Origin: Planctomycetales bacterium 10988
Lineage (GTDB): Bacteria; Planctomycetota; Planctomycetia; Pirellulales; Pb10988
Length of the DNA: 64,000 nucleotides
NCBI GenBank assembly: GCA_009664345.1
Contig: CP043547.1
Span: forward strand, 6,228,709-6,292,708
Reading direction: 5' to 3'
The notes under the pieces are model-generated. The model was not told where the DNA came from. It saw only the letters and a program-made list of their open reading frames with translations, and made no database searches. Each line of letters opens with the position of its first letter. Position 1 is the stretch's first letter. This document shows, in pieces, positions 1-8,016 of the stretch. A program made the translations under genes and the position numbers.

Positions 1-1630
1 AGAGAATGACGTATTGCGGACCAATCTGCACCACCGGCGACAAGCGTCGGAGCGGATCGGGTTGACCTGCTTCGTTCACATCGCTGAGGGCAAAGGCTTC
101 TTTCTCCAATTGGGGATTTCCACAATGTCGATGCAATGGCGGAACTTCCCCACCCAAGGCTCGCGTTTGCGGGTCTTCGGAATGTTGCTCGGCGAGTGCC
201 CGCACATTTTCCTCGGTCGGTTCTCGCGAAATCATTCCCCAAACTTCTTGAGCACGACGCGGATTGTTGAAGAACAAAGCCAGCATACGGACGCGGGGGC
301 CGTAGTTCGCTTCGAAACCTTTTTGCAAATCCTCCGGCTGCACGATCACCTGTTTTTCAACGAGCTTTCGCAAACCGACCGAAGGCCAGACGGTTTGTTG
401 TAAAAAGAAATCGTAATTGATATCTCGTTCTTTGAGGATTTCTTCCACCCAAAGTCGCGGGTCTTGATAACCCATTTTCTCCGCCATATTGGCGACTTCT
501 TGGTTCAGGTCTTGCGGGGTAATTTCAATCTGAGCTTTGGCAAGTTCTTGCGCAAGCAGCATGCGATTGATCATGCCATCCAAGACTTCTTTGCCATGAC
601 GAAGCATACAAGTACTGGAAAGATGCGAAAGCATCACTGGTTGATTATTGACAAAGGCAGCCACTTCGGGGTGTTCTTGTCGAAGGGCCGGATTATTGAA
701 AACATTAATAATGCGGGCGTTGTTTTGAATATCGGCAAAGATCGTTTGTCCAGCTTGGCTGAGCTTTTTCTCTTTGATTTGTTCGGACAAAAGTTCTTTG
801 ACATTTTCCAACGGCACCGGACGTGGCGGATAATGGCGTTCACATTTCAAGACAACAAATTGCCCGGCGACTTGAATGACTTCCGAGATTTGCCCCGGTT
901 GCAGCGTGAAAGCGGCGTGTTCAATCCCTTTATCCCCAACATGGAGACGGATTGGTTGAACCATCCCGCCGGCACTCGCCGAAGCGGTATCCTCGGAGAT
1001 TTCGATCGCCAAACGACCAAATTGCTCGGGAGCAGCCAAGGCTCGTTTGCGGGCTTCATCCGCATCTTCCTTCTTGGAAGTTACGATCATGCGGCACTGC
1101 ACCGCGGGTCCGTATTGCGTTTCATAAGCGAATTGCAATTCTTCCGGAGTGACTTTCAAATCGTTGGAAGCGAGTTTTCGCAGAGCCAACGTCGGCCAAA
1201 TGATATCGCGGGCGTATTCGCGCGGGGTGACATCTCTCTCTTGTTGCAACATGATCAACCATTGATCGCGAGGCAGGCCGAAACGTTGGGCGATTTTCGT
1301 GATCTCTTCTTGAACTTCTTGATCGGAGATCGTGATCCCCAGATCCTTGCAACGAATCTCAATCAATTTTCGATTGACAAGATTTTGCAGGACGGTTTTG
1401 CCGTGCATCCGCATCGACTCTTGGGCCAATTCCTCCCGCATGATTCGTTGGTTGTTGACCTTGGCGACGACCTTCGGACCAAGCTCATCGACCATCGCCT
1501 GGTTTGGCCCTTGCGGTGGTTCGGCCTGGGGTTGGGGTTGTTGAGCGGAAGTAATACTGACAAGAGCAAGCATTAAAAGGAGCGGAATGAGCAATCCTTG
1601 CCCTCGATGCTGTCGCCGGACCATCTCCAT
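1..1630 (-). CDS. Secreted peptidyl-prolyl isomerase with two SurA/parvulin-like modules (partial, runs off left edge)
   Basis: This gene continues past base 1; 543 codons are visible. The ATG at 1630 has an AAGAGG Shine-Dalgarno about 8 nt upstream. Residues 1-29 form a signal peptide ending in ITSA, followed by a Q/P-rich stretch. Two tandem copies of a SurA-N plus PpiC-like module follow. Module 1 opens near residue 50 (VVAKVNNQRIMREEL, then VLQNLVNRKLIE) and module 2 near residue 323 (VAAFVNNQPVMLSHL, then VLDGMINRMLLAQ). Each module runs on through a DIxWPxxxLRKL motif to a parvulin-like segment (GGEVPPLHRH in module 2). From the family, it should act on exported proteins outside the cytoplasmic membrane as a foldase or chaperone. 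No partner gene is visible next to it. The long ORF on the opposite strand is a shadow. The isomerase activity itself is inferred, since catalytic residues cannot be confirmed by eye. Confidence 0.85.
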   Translation of the reverse strand, partial: MEMVRRQHRGQGLLIPLLLMLALVSITSAQQPQPQAEPPQGPNQAMVDELGPKVVAKVNNQRIMREELAQESMRMHGKTVLQNLVNRKLIEIRCKDLGITISDQEVQEEITKIAQRFGLPRDQWLIMLQQERDVTPREYARDIIWPTLALRKLASNDLKVTPEELQFAYETQYGPAVQCRMIVTSKKEDADEARKRALAAPEQFGRLAIEISEDTASASAGGMVQPIRLHVGDKGIEHAAFTLQPGQISEVIQVAGQFVVLKCERHYPPRPVPLENVKELLSEQIKEKKLSQAGQTIFADIQNNARIINVFNNPALRQEHPEVAAFVNNQPVMLSHLSSTCMLRHGKEVLDGMINRMLLAQELAKAQIEITPQDLNQEVANMAEKMGYQDPRLWVEEILKERDINYDFFLQQTVWPSVGLRKLVEKQVIVQPEDLQKGFEANYGPRVRMLALFFNNPRRAQEVWGMISREPTEENVRALAEQHSEDPQTRALGGEVPPLHRHCGNPQLEKEAFALSDVNEAGQPDPLRRLSPVVQIGPQYVIL

Positions 1631-1659
1631 GGGAATACCTCTTGAATGAAACGAACTAA

Positions 1660-1735
1660 GAGCCGGTGGTCAGAACCTTTCAGCGTCAGTTAGACACCTG
1701 TAAAAGGAAGGCTCAATTACCTCGACCACACTCTC
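1660..1735. repeat. MITE-like repeat copy 1 (76 bp, IS5-type ends)
   Basis: The left end reads GAGCCGGTGGTCAGAACC and the right end is an imperfect inverted copy (CTCGACCACACTCTC). It is flanked on both sides by TAA, consistent with a 3-bp target duplication. The interior closely resembles the copy at 7163-7240. It has no coding capacity. The ends resemble those of the IS5-family element at 34624-35510. Confidence 0.7.
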
Positions 1736-1890
1736 TAAAATGTGCTAATCCATGCATCAGAGCCTGTCTCTAAGGACTCCGTATCGGTCGCGCTCTTTCA
1801 CGCAACGTGCGCAGGCAGCGTAAAACAGAACCTCAAATGCTGCAAGGTCAGTTCATAGCTCCATCCCTACATCAGAAGGCTAGTGCTGTG

Positions 1891-2586
1891 TCAGGATTTA
1901 CTTTTTGGGTAGAGCGACTTCAGTTTGATTCGGGCGTCTGTGACTTGGAATTGCCAGTCCACCGTGCGTTGTTTTTTATTGGAGGGGTCGGACCAGGCCT
2001 TGGTTTCCGTTCGCAGGCGCTGGACGGATTCGAAGCGACGACCGCTCACGCACTGCCGGGTCATCGTGCTCAGTTCGTTTTCGGCAATGTTGAGCCAGCT
2101 TCCGTGCTTTGGCGTCCGGCGAAATTCAATCCGTCTGACCAAGCGACGAGCTTCCTCGGCCGGAAACGTTTCGTAAAAGGCTCCTTGGGTGTGCGTGTTC
2201 AGATGATCGCAGACCAGGATCACCTTTCGGGCGGAGCGATACCGTGTTGTCAGAAGTCGTTTTATTTCCATGGCCCAGTCCACTTTGGTACGTCGATCGC
2301 GAACGCGGACTTCGCGCCAGCCTGAGAGCGGTTCGGTGAACATGAAGACGCTGGCCGTTCCGCAACGTTCGTATTCGTAGTCGACACGACGAGCATGTCT
2401 CCGGGTGGCCGGGATCGGCCGACGGATTTCCTGGTGAAGCTGAACGGGTTGTTCATCCATGCACAGCACCGGATAATCGCTGTGGTAAGGTTCTTCGTAG
2501 GTATCCAGCACTTCTTCCATCGACGCAATGAATTCGGCATCGGCACCCGGAGGGATCACCCAGTACTGGACCTTGCGTTGGGTCAT
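1891..2586 (-). CDS. IS630 transposase, DDE catalytic part (orfB, copy A)
   Basis: A 231-aa protein carrying the catalytic half of an IS630/Tc1-type transposase. The DDE triad is visible: VLCMDEQPVQ (first D), VILVCDHLNTHTQG (second D) and the glutamate in HGSWLNIAENEL. It acts on the element's own ends and cuts at TA. Its ATG overlaps the stop of the upstream orfA in an ATGA arrangement, just after a run of seven A on the coding strand. It is therefore expressed by coupled reinitiation or as a frameshift fusion with orfA. The sequence is the same as in copy B. It appears intact, so the element may be active. Confidence 0.93.
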   Translation of the reverse strand: MTQRKVQYWVIPPGADAEFIASMEEVLDTYEEPYHSDYPVLCMDEQPVQLHQEIRRPIPATRRHARRVDYEYERCGTASVFMFTEPLSGWREVRVRDRRTKVDWAMEIKRLLTTRYRSARKVILVCDHLNTHTQGAFYETFPAEEARRLVRRIEFRRTPKHGSWLNIAENELSTMTRQCVSGRRFESVQRLRTETKAWSDPSNKKQRTVDWQFQVTDARIKLKSLYPKSKS

Positions 2587-3026
2587 CCCGTTTTTTTAAG
2601 GGTCTGGCGGACGGTTTCGTGACTGATCGAATCGACCAGGCCGAGCTCTACCACCTGTTCTGCCAGCAGGCGAAGCGACCAGCTCGCATAGCCTTCCGGC
2701 GGCTTTCCCAATCGCAGAGCAATCACCTTTGCTTCTTGTTTTCCGTCAAGAACTTTCTTTCTCGGAGGCGACTCGCGAGGCTTCCCGGAAAGAGCAATCT
2801 CAAATCCCTCGGTGACCAAACGCTTCCGCAGGTTCTCAACCGTCTGCACACGACAGCCGAACGCTTCGGCAATCCTGGCGTCCGTCCAGTTAGGACCGCG
2901 GACATCTGCTTTCAACAAAATCTGAGCACGCCTCACTTGTTGCGAGGACCCCTTCAGTTTCCTACAGACATCTGTCAGACGTTCACGTTCACTCTTCGAC
3001 AGTCGAACCACGTATTTCTTTTGCAT
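2583..3026 (-). CDS. IS630 transposase, helix-turn-helix part (orfA, copy A)
   Basis: The start at 3026 (MQKKYVVRL) is preferred over an upstream in-frame codon inside the terminal repeat, because GGGAGGAG lies about 7 nt before it. The product is 147 aa. It is the DNA-binding half, with a helix-turn-helix region around WTDARIAEAFGCRVQTVENLRKR and a second one around YASWSLRLLAEQVVEL (each broken here only for reference). It recognises the terminal repeats. It ends in LKKTG with a TGA that overlaps the ATG of orfB. The Arg/Lys-rich linker between the two helical regions is typical of IS630 proteins. Confidence 0.9.
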   Translation of the reverse strand: MQKKYVVRLSKSERERLTDVCRKLKGSSQQVRRAQILLKADVRGPNWTDARIAEAFGCRVQTVENLRKRLVTEGFEIALSGKPRESPPRKKVLDGKQEAKVIALRLGKPPEGYASWSLRLLAEQVVELGLVDSISHETVRQTLKKTG

Positions 3027-3110
3027 AGAATCTCCTCCCTGAGTGCCACGCAGTTTCCTCTCTTTCCACCAGATGGAAAACCCCACTTTTGAATCCTGAC
3101 GAAGCACTAG

Positions 3111-3814
3111 GTTGATAGATATTTCTACAAGCTACCCACAAAAGAAGCCCGAAGTAGCTCGGACAAAACTTTTAGAGCCATTGGTCAAAACCTAAAAAAG
3201 TAAAGCTCCCTTTACTTTTGACCACAAACTCTAATCCCTTTTCAACAAAGAAAGAAAAATGTGAATCAACAATACTGGCTCGTCCTGATCGAATCGACAG
3301 GAAATCAACGACATATTTTTAACACCAACAAACTCGCAGAAAATGTAGGGGCTTCGGAACAGCTTTATCAATTCGCAAACACGCTCTAAGAACGGATTCT
3401 ACTTCACATTCGCTTGAGGAAGTTTCTAAATGAAACCCAGGGCATTTAATTTCATCCCGAAAACGAACTCCTTATAATATGTAGTTTGTTTACACTAACG
3501 AAAAGCCCTCAGATGGCGGAAAGTCGGATGATTTAGGTGATCTCTGTGGAGGCACCATCGAGAAATTGGAAAATTCTTGCAACCCGCTGGAGGGAAACGA
3601 TTCTTGCCTTTTCAGTTTGGCATCGGTGAAGAGATGCTTTACAATAAAAAGTGTGGGAAAGAGAGGAAAACGCCAACAATTCTTTGCCTGATAGTACTCT
3701 TCTAAAAGATGCAAGAAAGAGTTCTTTTGCTGATTGCCGATGAAGAGAATGAGGTCTGGCGTTGGCCCGGCCGCTCTGTAGCTCGATGTGTTTCTTTGTA
3801 AGAACGAGGTTCTG
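3111..3814. other. Gene-poor intergenic region with one small repeat
   Basis: Apart from the repeat at 3175-3231, this AT-rich stretch shows no recognisable gene or RNA. A minus-strand ORF at 3490-3870 overlaps the start of the next gene, has no convincing ribosome site and resembles no family I know, so I did not call it. The promoter of the HEAT-repeat gene presumably lies near the right end. Confidence 0.5.
3175..3231. repeat. MITE-like repeat copy 2 (57 bp)
   Basis: The left end is GAGCCATTGGTCAAAACC and the right end ACTTTTGACCACAAACTC, an inverted match over about 16 bp. It is flanked by TTA and TAA. The interior holds a second inverted repeat (AAAGTAAAG and CTTTACTTT), so the transcript would form a long hairpin. 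It is a shorter member of the family seen at 1660, 7163 and 63229. Confidence 0.7.
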
Positions 3815-5083
3815 ATGTTTTTGCTTCCTCGCCCTTTATCGCTTGGCCTTGGTTCGCTGTTGCTGCTCACCGCATCGGTCGGGTGGGCGGATCGTTTTTA
3901 TTTGGAAAACGGCGGTGAAATCGCGGGGACGTTGCTCAATCCGAAGGAAGACCCTCGGCAGAGCTACCGTATCGAAATGGCCAACGGCATTGAAATCGAA
4001 GTAGAACGGCGTGCCGTGGTCCGCGTCGATCGGCAAAAACCTGTGGAAGAAGAGTATCAGCAGATCGCCCCGTTGCACACCGACACGATTGAATCGCAGT
4101 GGGAACTCGCTGAATGGTGCCGAGAAAATCAACTGCGAGATCAACGCGAAAAGCATTTACGCCGCATCTTGGAACTTGATCCCGATCACAAAGACGCCCG
4201 GAAGGCCTTGGGATATTCTCAGGAGAATGGCCGATGGATGACCCAAAAAGAAATGATGGAGAGTCGTGGCTATGTCCTGCATGGAGGGCGTTGGCGTTTG
4301 CCGCAAGAGATCGAACTGATGGAAGGTCGGGAGAAGCGAGAACGGGCCGAACGCGAATACTATCGCAAGTTCAAAATGTGGCGGCGTTGGCTTGAAGACC
4401 CCGAACGTCGCGAGGCGGCCTTGGTGCAACTCCGCAGTTTGGACGACCCTTTTGCTTTGAAAGCCTTGGGCGACAAGCTGGAAGAGGAAAGTCATTTTCA
4501 AGTGCGATTGCTCTACCTGGAAACGCTTAATCGCATGAATACTCCGGCGGCGGATAAGATGATCGTCGTGCGTTCGTTGGTCGATCCCCATTTGGAGGTT
4601 CGTCTGACCGCCCGGGAAATCTTGGAAAAGGAACCGACTCCCGAAGTCGTGACGATGTTCACCAGGGCGTTGAGTAGTCACAACAATATTATTATCAATC
4701 GGGCTGCGGCCGGCTTGGCCATGATTGGGGATGAGTCGGCGGTTGGGCCGCTGATCGATGCCTTGATTACCGAACATAAGTTTCAAGTGACCGTCGGAAA
4801 TCCCAACGGGGGGATGAGCATGAGCTTTGCCCAGCCGACTTCCAGCGGTGCCCAAGGGGCCATCGGTCCGAATACGGGAGGACTCCCCTCCAGCGGCGGC
4901 GGTCTTTCCGGCATGTCGATGGGAAGTAAAACCTCGATTGTGACACAACGGAAACAAAATGATGCGGTACTGAAAGCCTTGATCTATCTAACCGATCACA
5001 ACTTTGGCTATAATGAAAAGACTTGGCGAGAGTGGTTGGCCGCTCAACAAAACTCCGTCAGTCTCGATCCACGACGCGATTGA
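3815..5083 (+). CDS. Secreted HEAT-repeat-like protein
   Basis: The ATG at 3815 is chosen over an in-frame GTG at 3788 because GAGG lies just upstream and because a clean signal peptide then begins the protein (about 25 residues, ending SVGWA before DRFYLENGG). The product is 422 aa. A small beta-rich region (GGEIAGTLL, IEIEVERRAVVRVDR) comes first, followed by a highly charged helical stretch. Helical repeats of HEAT type occupy about residues 190-320 (LKALGDKLE, VRSLVDPHLEVRLTAREIL, INRAAAGLAMIGDESAVGPLIDAL). A Gly/Ser/Met-rich low-complexity loop follows at about 330-375, then a short tail with NYNEKTWREW-like features (FGYNEKTWREWL). Such proteins are common in planctomycetes and usually act as extracytoplasmic scaffolds. 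The exact role is unknown. It stands alone on its strand. Confidence 0.8.
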   Translation: MFLLPRPLSLGLGSLLLLTASVGWADRFYLENGGEIAGTLLNPKEDPRQSYRIEMANGIEIEVERRAVVRVDRQKPVEEEYQQIAPLHTDTIESQWELAEWCRENQLRDQREKHLRRILELDPDHKDARKALGYSQENGRWMTQKEMMESRGYVLHGGRWRLPQEIELMEGREKRERAEREYYRKFKMWRRWLEDPERREAALVQLRSLDDPFALKALGDKLEEESHFQVRLLYLETLNRMNTPAADKMIVVRSLVDPHLEVRLTAREILEKEPTPEVVTMFTRALSSHNNIIINRAAAGLAMIGDESAVGPLIDALITEHKFQVTVGNPNGGMSMSFAQPTSSGAQGAIGPNTGGLPSSGGGLSGMSMGSKTSIVTQRKQNDAVLKALIYLTDHNFGYNEKTWREWLAAQQNSVSLDPRRD

Positions 5084-5248
5084 TCACCGGAAGTGAACTA
5101 AGGTGCCATCTTTCGCGAAAGGGATACGATTCCAATAGAGCCAAGCTCTGGAGATTGAGGCTAACAAGGCGGTTCCCCATCGTCCCATGTCTGCTAAGTT
5201 CTCCTGTTTAGTCCATCCCCCATCAGTCCCTTTCATTTTCCCAGAACT

Positions 5249-5632
5249 ATGCCCAACCAAACGATTGCGATTATAGGAGCGAGTCGAGACCGGTCGAAAT
5301 ATGGCAACAAAGCCGTGCGGGCTTTCCTCAAACAGGGGTGGCAAGTCTATCCTGTCAATCCCCGAGGCGGAGAGATCGAAGGTCAACAAGCCTACAAACA
5401 TCTCTCCGAGATTCCTGAGGATCATCTTCAGCGGATTAGTATGTATGTGCCTCCGGAAGTCGGCTTGGAATTACTTCCTGAAATTACCGAAAAAGGGTGT
5501 GAAGAGTTATGGCTCAATCCGGGCAGCGAATCTTCTCAATTGATTGAAGAAGCTGAATCCGCCGGGCTTCATCCGATTCGTGCTTGCAGCATCTTGGATA
5601 TTGGCCGCAGTCCTGGTGAATTCATGCCGTAG
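5249..5632 (+). CDS. CoA-binding domain protein (YccU-like)
   Basis: A 127-aa cytoplasmic protein made of a single CoA-binding Rossmann fold. The nucleotide motif is at the N-terminus (IAIIGASRDRSKYGNKAVR), followed by VYPVNPRGGEIEG, the SEIPE segment, YVPPEVGLELLPEI and LWLNPGSESSQLIEEA. These are the usual landmarks of the family. Length matches single-domain members. The family binds CoA or acyl-CoA, but no reaction is established. It ends 22 bp before the convergent membrane-protein gene, so it is probably monocistronic. Confidence 0.88.
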   Translation: MPNQTIAIIGASRDRSKYGNKAVRAFLKQGWQVYPVNPRGGEIEGQQAYKHLSEIPEDHLQRISMYVPPEVGLELLPEITEKGCEELWLNPGSESSQLIEEAESAGLHPIRACSILDIGRSPGEFMP

Positions 5633-5654
5633 CTTACGCGGATCAACTCTGAAA

Positions 5655-7088
5655 CTAGGCGATTTGCGAAACCTTTTCCGATCTGGATCGAGGGCGAAGT
5701 CGCCACCCTTCCCCACGTACAAACTGGGCAACCCGGTCGTCGAGGTTTGGTCGGAAGAAAACCAACAGGACCAAGGGGAGATACCAGCTTAGGTTCAAAC
5801 CTCCGGGGAAGACATGCCAAGATTGCGAGGCGAGCATGAGTGCCGCGGTTCCACTGATAAGAGTGCCTAGGTTTTTCCGCACCGGCCAAACCGCAAAGCT
5901 CGCACTGAGAATGAGAAAAGCAACCTGCAATGGCAATTTGAAGGCAGGATCAAAGCTTTTTCCCCAAGGACCATCTTCAATTCCGGTGGAATCTCCTTGC
6001 ACCAAGAAAGCCAGGTGACTTCCCAACATCGACCCATATCCTAACGAAAACATCAAAATCAACAGAGTTCCCAAGGCAACCGAATAGCCGATGAGGAAAC
6101 GCCGGATTCCCTTTTGCCAATAAAAACTGACAAAAAGCGGCATTAAAAAGAGGGGATAAAAGATCGCCGCCGTGCTAAAACCCAGGAAAATCCCGCAGGC
6201 AACCGGCCATCGATAGGCAGCCAAGGCCCAAACCAAGAGTGCAGCAGGCAAGACCCCGGCAGCATAATCAATATGCATCGCCGTACTAGGCAGTAACAAA
6301 TAAAGTGCCGCGACTCCGATTCCTGTCTTTCCATTGCCAAAGTGCCGATAGCTAATCACCACGATCCCCACCAAGATGGCAAGGTGGGATAAGATGCAGA
6401 GAATTCTTCTCCAAATTCGGACCCCTTGCGAAAAACTATCCTCTGGTGGAATGCTTCCCGTCTGCGTCGTGTAGCCAATCATGGAAAAGAAAGGCCAATA
6501 AGGAAGGTCCGCGACCTCTGGTTCCGAATCGGGCTGAGCGTAGGAAATGACCTGCCAAGGCGAATTTTTCTCGAAATACGCCACCGGTTGGATGGTGCTT
6601 TGAGCTTCCCAAAGGCTGGAATCGATTGCCTCCGTTAAGGAAGTCGGAGCACGGCCTTGCGTAATAGGAGTCTCGATCCCGGCAGTATGCCCTGGAGAAA
6701 CCCAAGGAATCTCAGCAGGTGGAGGTTGTGGAGGTTCCGTGGTGCCGATGCGGGAGAAAAGAAAAATCATCAACGCGATGCCGAGAAAAACTAGGCCGCT
6801 TGTATTGAGATTGGGTTCTAGTAAAGGACGGCGCACCAGCAGGGGATCGAGGAACATGCGAGCAAAGAGAACCGCCCCCCAAATAAAGAGCCAGACAAAC
6901 CCCACTTGAGCCAAATCGGGTTCGCGCAGCAGAAGCAAACCAGGGGAAAGCAAAACAAGGGCAATCAGGTCTAAATTACGTACCCGAAACGGCGGGCTGA
7001 ATTTAAAATAGACCGTGATCACCAGCAAGGATGCTAAATAAACCCAGGTGGTTAAATCCAAGTTATAAAGAGGAAGTAAGCGGTTCAT
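5655..7088 (-). CDS. Polytopic membrane protein of unknown function
   Basis: A 477-aa integral membrane protein starting at an ATG at 7088. Hydrophobic segments occur at about residues 15-30, 40-55, 60-80 and 98-112. A long extracytoplasmic loop (about 113-215, rich in Pro, Thr, Gln and aromatic residues) follows, then some six to eight further segments. Internal features include YKHFGNGKTGIGVAALYLLLPS-like and LNLSWYLPLVLLVFFRP-like stretches. The layout resembles large lipid-linked glycosyltransferase-type membrane proteins, but I see no diagnostic DD motif, so I do not assign a function. It is convergent with the CoA-binding gene. Confidence 0.75.
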   Translation of the reverse strand: MNRLLPLYNLDLTTWVYLASLLVITVYFKFSPPFRVRNLDLIALVLLSPGLLLLREPDLAQVGFVWLFIWGAVLFARMFLDPLLVRRPLLEPNLNTSGLVFLGIALMIFLFSRIGTTEPPQPPPAEIPWVSPGHTAGIETPITQGRAPTSLTEAIDSSLWEAQSTIQPVAYFEKNSPWQVISYAQPDSEPEVADLPYWPFFSMIGYTTQTGSIPPEDSFSQGVRIWRRILCILSHLAILVGIVVISYRHFGNGKTGIGVAALYLLLPSTAMHIDYAAGVLPAALLVWALAAYRWPVACGIFLGFSTAAIFYPLFLMPLFVSFYWQKGIRRFLIGYSVALGTLLILMFSLGYGSMLGSHLAFLVQGDSTGIEDGPWGKSFDPAFKLPLQVAFLILSASFAVWPVRKNLGTLISGTAALMLASQSWHVFPGGLNLSWYLPLVLLVFFRPNLDDRVAQFVRGEGWRLRPRSRSEKVSQIA

Positions 7089-7162
7089 TGAACCAAAACT
7101 GCCTTAATGAAAAAATCCTTCACTGATGATATCCTTATCAATCCGACGATTGTGAAAGCACA

Positions 7163-7240
7163 GAGCCAGTGGTCAAAACTTTTCAGAAACAGCTAGACAA
7201 CCCCAAAAGGTGTCCGGAATTTACTTCTGACCACACACTC
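7163..7240. repeat. MITE-like repeat copy 3 (78 bp)
   Basis: The left end is GAGCCAGTGGTCAAAACTTT and the right end TTACTTCTGACCACACACTC, an imperfect inverted pair. The interior (CAGAAACAGCTAGACA, then AAAAGG) matches the copy at 1660-1735 closely. The flanks are ACA and AAA, so any target duplication has decayed. It is non-coding and lies about 75 bp upstream of the membrane-protein start at 7088. Confidence 0.7.
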
Positions 7241-7480
7241 AAAGTCCTGGAAGGCAAAAGGACGCTTTCAGTAAGGTCTAAAGCCAGAAAGAAACAACGT
7301 TCTTTCCATTCAAGAATGAAACCTTAGACCTGATTTTTCGTAAGAGCTTTTCGGTGAGCCTCTTAAAGCTTAGAACACAAACGGGGTTCGCGACGGTTTC
7401 AATTAGAAAAAAATTGCTTGCTATTGTTCAAATTGTCAAAGAATGATTATTAGAGAAAATAGTCAAAAGGAGCCCCATGT

Positions 7481-7837
7481 TTGCAGGGTTTTGAAAGAAA
7501 CAGAACCAAACAATCCATTGAACTTGGAAAAACCAATCGATCCGAGGATTCGAAACAAGAATCTCTCTACGAATCATCATCAATCGAAGCGGCAAACGAT
7601 CGCAAAAAGGAGTGTTTCTTGAATTATCGTTATATCATGGCAGGATTATTGCTTTGGGGAGCCGTTTTAGCCTTCGGGGCCTATCGCTATAACGGTGATC
7701 CACGACGAGCTGCCGTCGTCATGGGATTCACAATCTTCTTTATATTATTCTGGTATCTCATGTTACGTCAATTACGGCAGAAGCGGAGCCAGCAAGATAA
7801 AAACAAAGAGGCCCGGCTTCCATCTTCAAAGGAATAA
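7481..7837 (+). CDS. Small two-helix membrane protein, start ambiguous (TTG 7481 or TTG 7619)
   Basis: The C-terminal part holds two transmembrane segments (IMAGLLLWGAVLAFGAY, then a segment around VVMGFTIFFILFWYLML), separated by a short polar loop and followed by a basic tail. Two TTG starts are each preceded by a good ribosome site: AAAAGGAG about 8 nt before 7481 (118 aa) and AAAAAGGAG about 6 nt before 7619 (72 aa). The 46 extra residues of the long form are hydrophilic and low in complexity, so the short form may be the true protein. A five-codon ORF begins at an ATG at 7477, inside the same initiation region. Function is unknown and no relatives are recognised. Confidence 0.6.
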   Translation: MQGFERNRTKQSIELGKTNRSEDSKQESLYESSSIEAANDRKKECFLNYRYIMAGLLLWGAVLAFGAYRYNGDPRRAAVVMGFTIFFILFWYLMLRQLRQKRSQQDKNKEARLPSSKE

Positions 7838-8016
7838 TCCAGCGGTAGAAAATGCTGCCGAAAATCTCAGGAGGTCGAACTCGGATTACTCTATCTTTAC
7901 CGATTACCGTAATCTAACAAGTCCGAGGAGAACCGGCAAGGAACCTCTGGAGAAGGTTTTTAAAGGTTGAAAAGGGAAGAGAATCCCAAATAGAAAGACA
8001 ACCTAGGAACAAAATC

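Larger units (their letters stand above)
1883..3107 (-). mobile_element. IS630-family insertion sequence, copy A
   Basis: The element is about 1225 bp. Its left end is GTGCTGTGTCAGGATT and its right end is an imperfect inverted copy, AATCCTGACGAAGCAC. TA dinucleotides lie on both sides, and each boundary reads CTAG, the known preferred target of IS630. It carries two overlapping transposase ORFs on the minus strand. The same sequence recurs at 54111-55335 at a constant offset of 52228 bp, with identical translated products, so transposition was recent. Confidence 0.92.

Noticed and set aside
464-1576. 370-codon plus-strand ORF
   Set aside because: It is antisense to the parvulin gene, whose minus-strand frame has a signal peptide, good start and duplicated family motifs.
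1766-1790. GAGCCTGTCTCTAAGGACTCC, similar to ends of some IS elements
   Set aside because: Only one end is seen, with no partner repeat or transposase remnant, so it is not called.
3490-3870. 126-codon minus-strand ORF
   Set aside because: It overlaps the start of the HEAT-repeat gene and lacks protein-like features.
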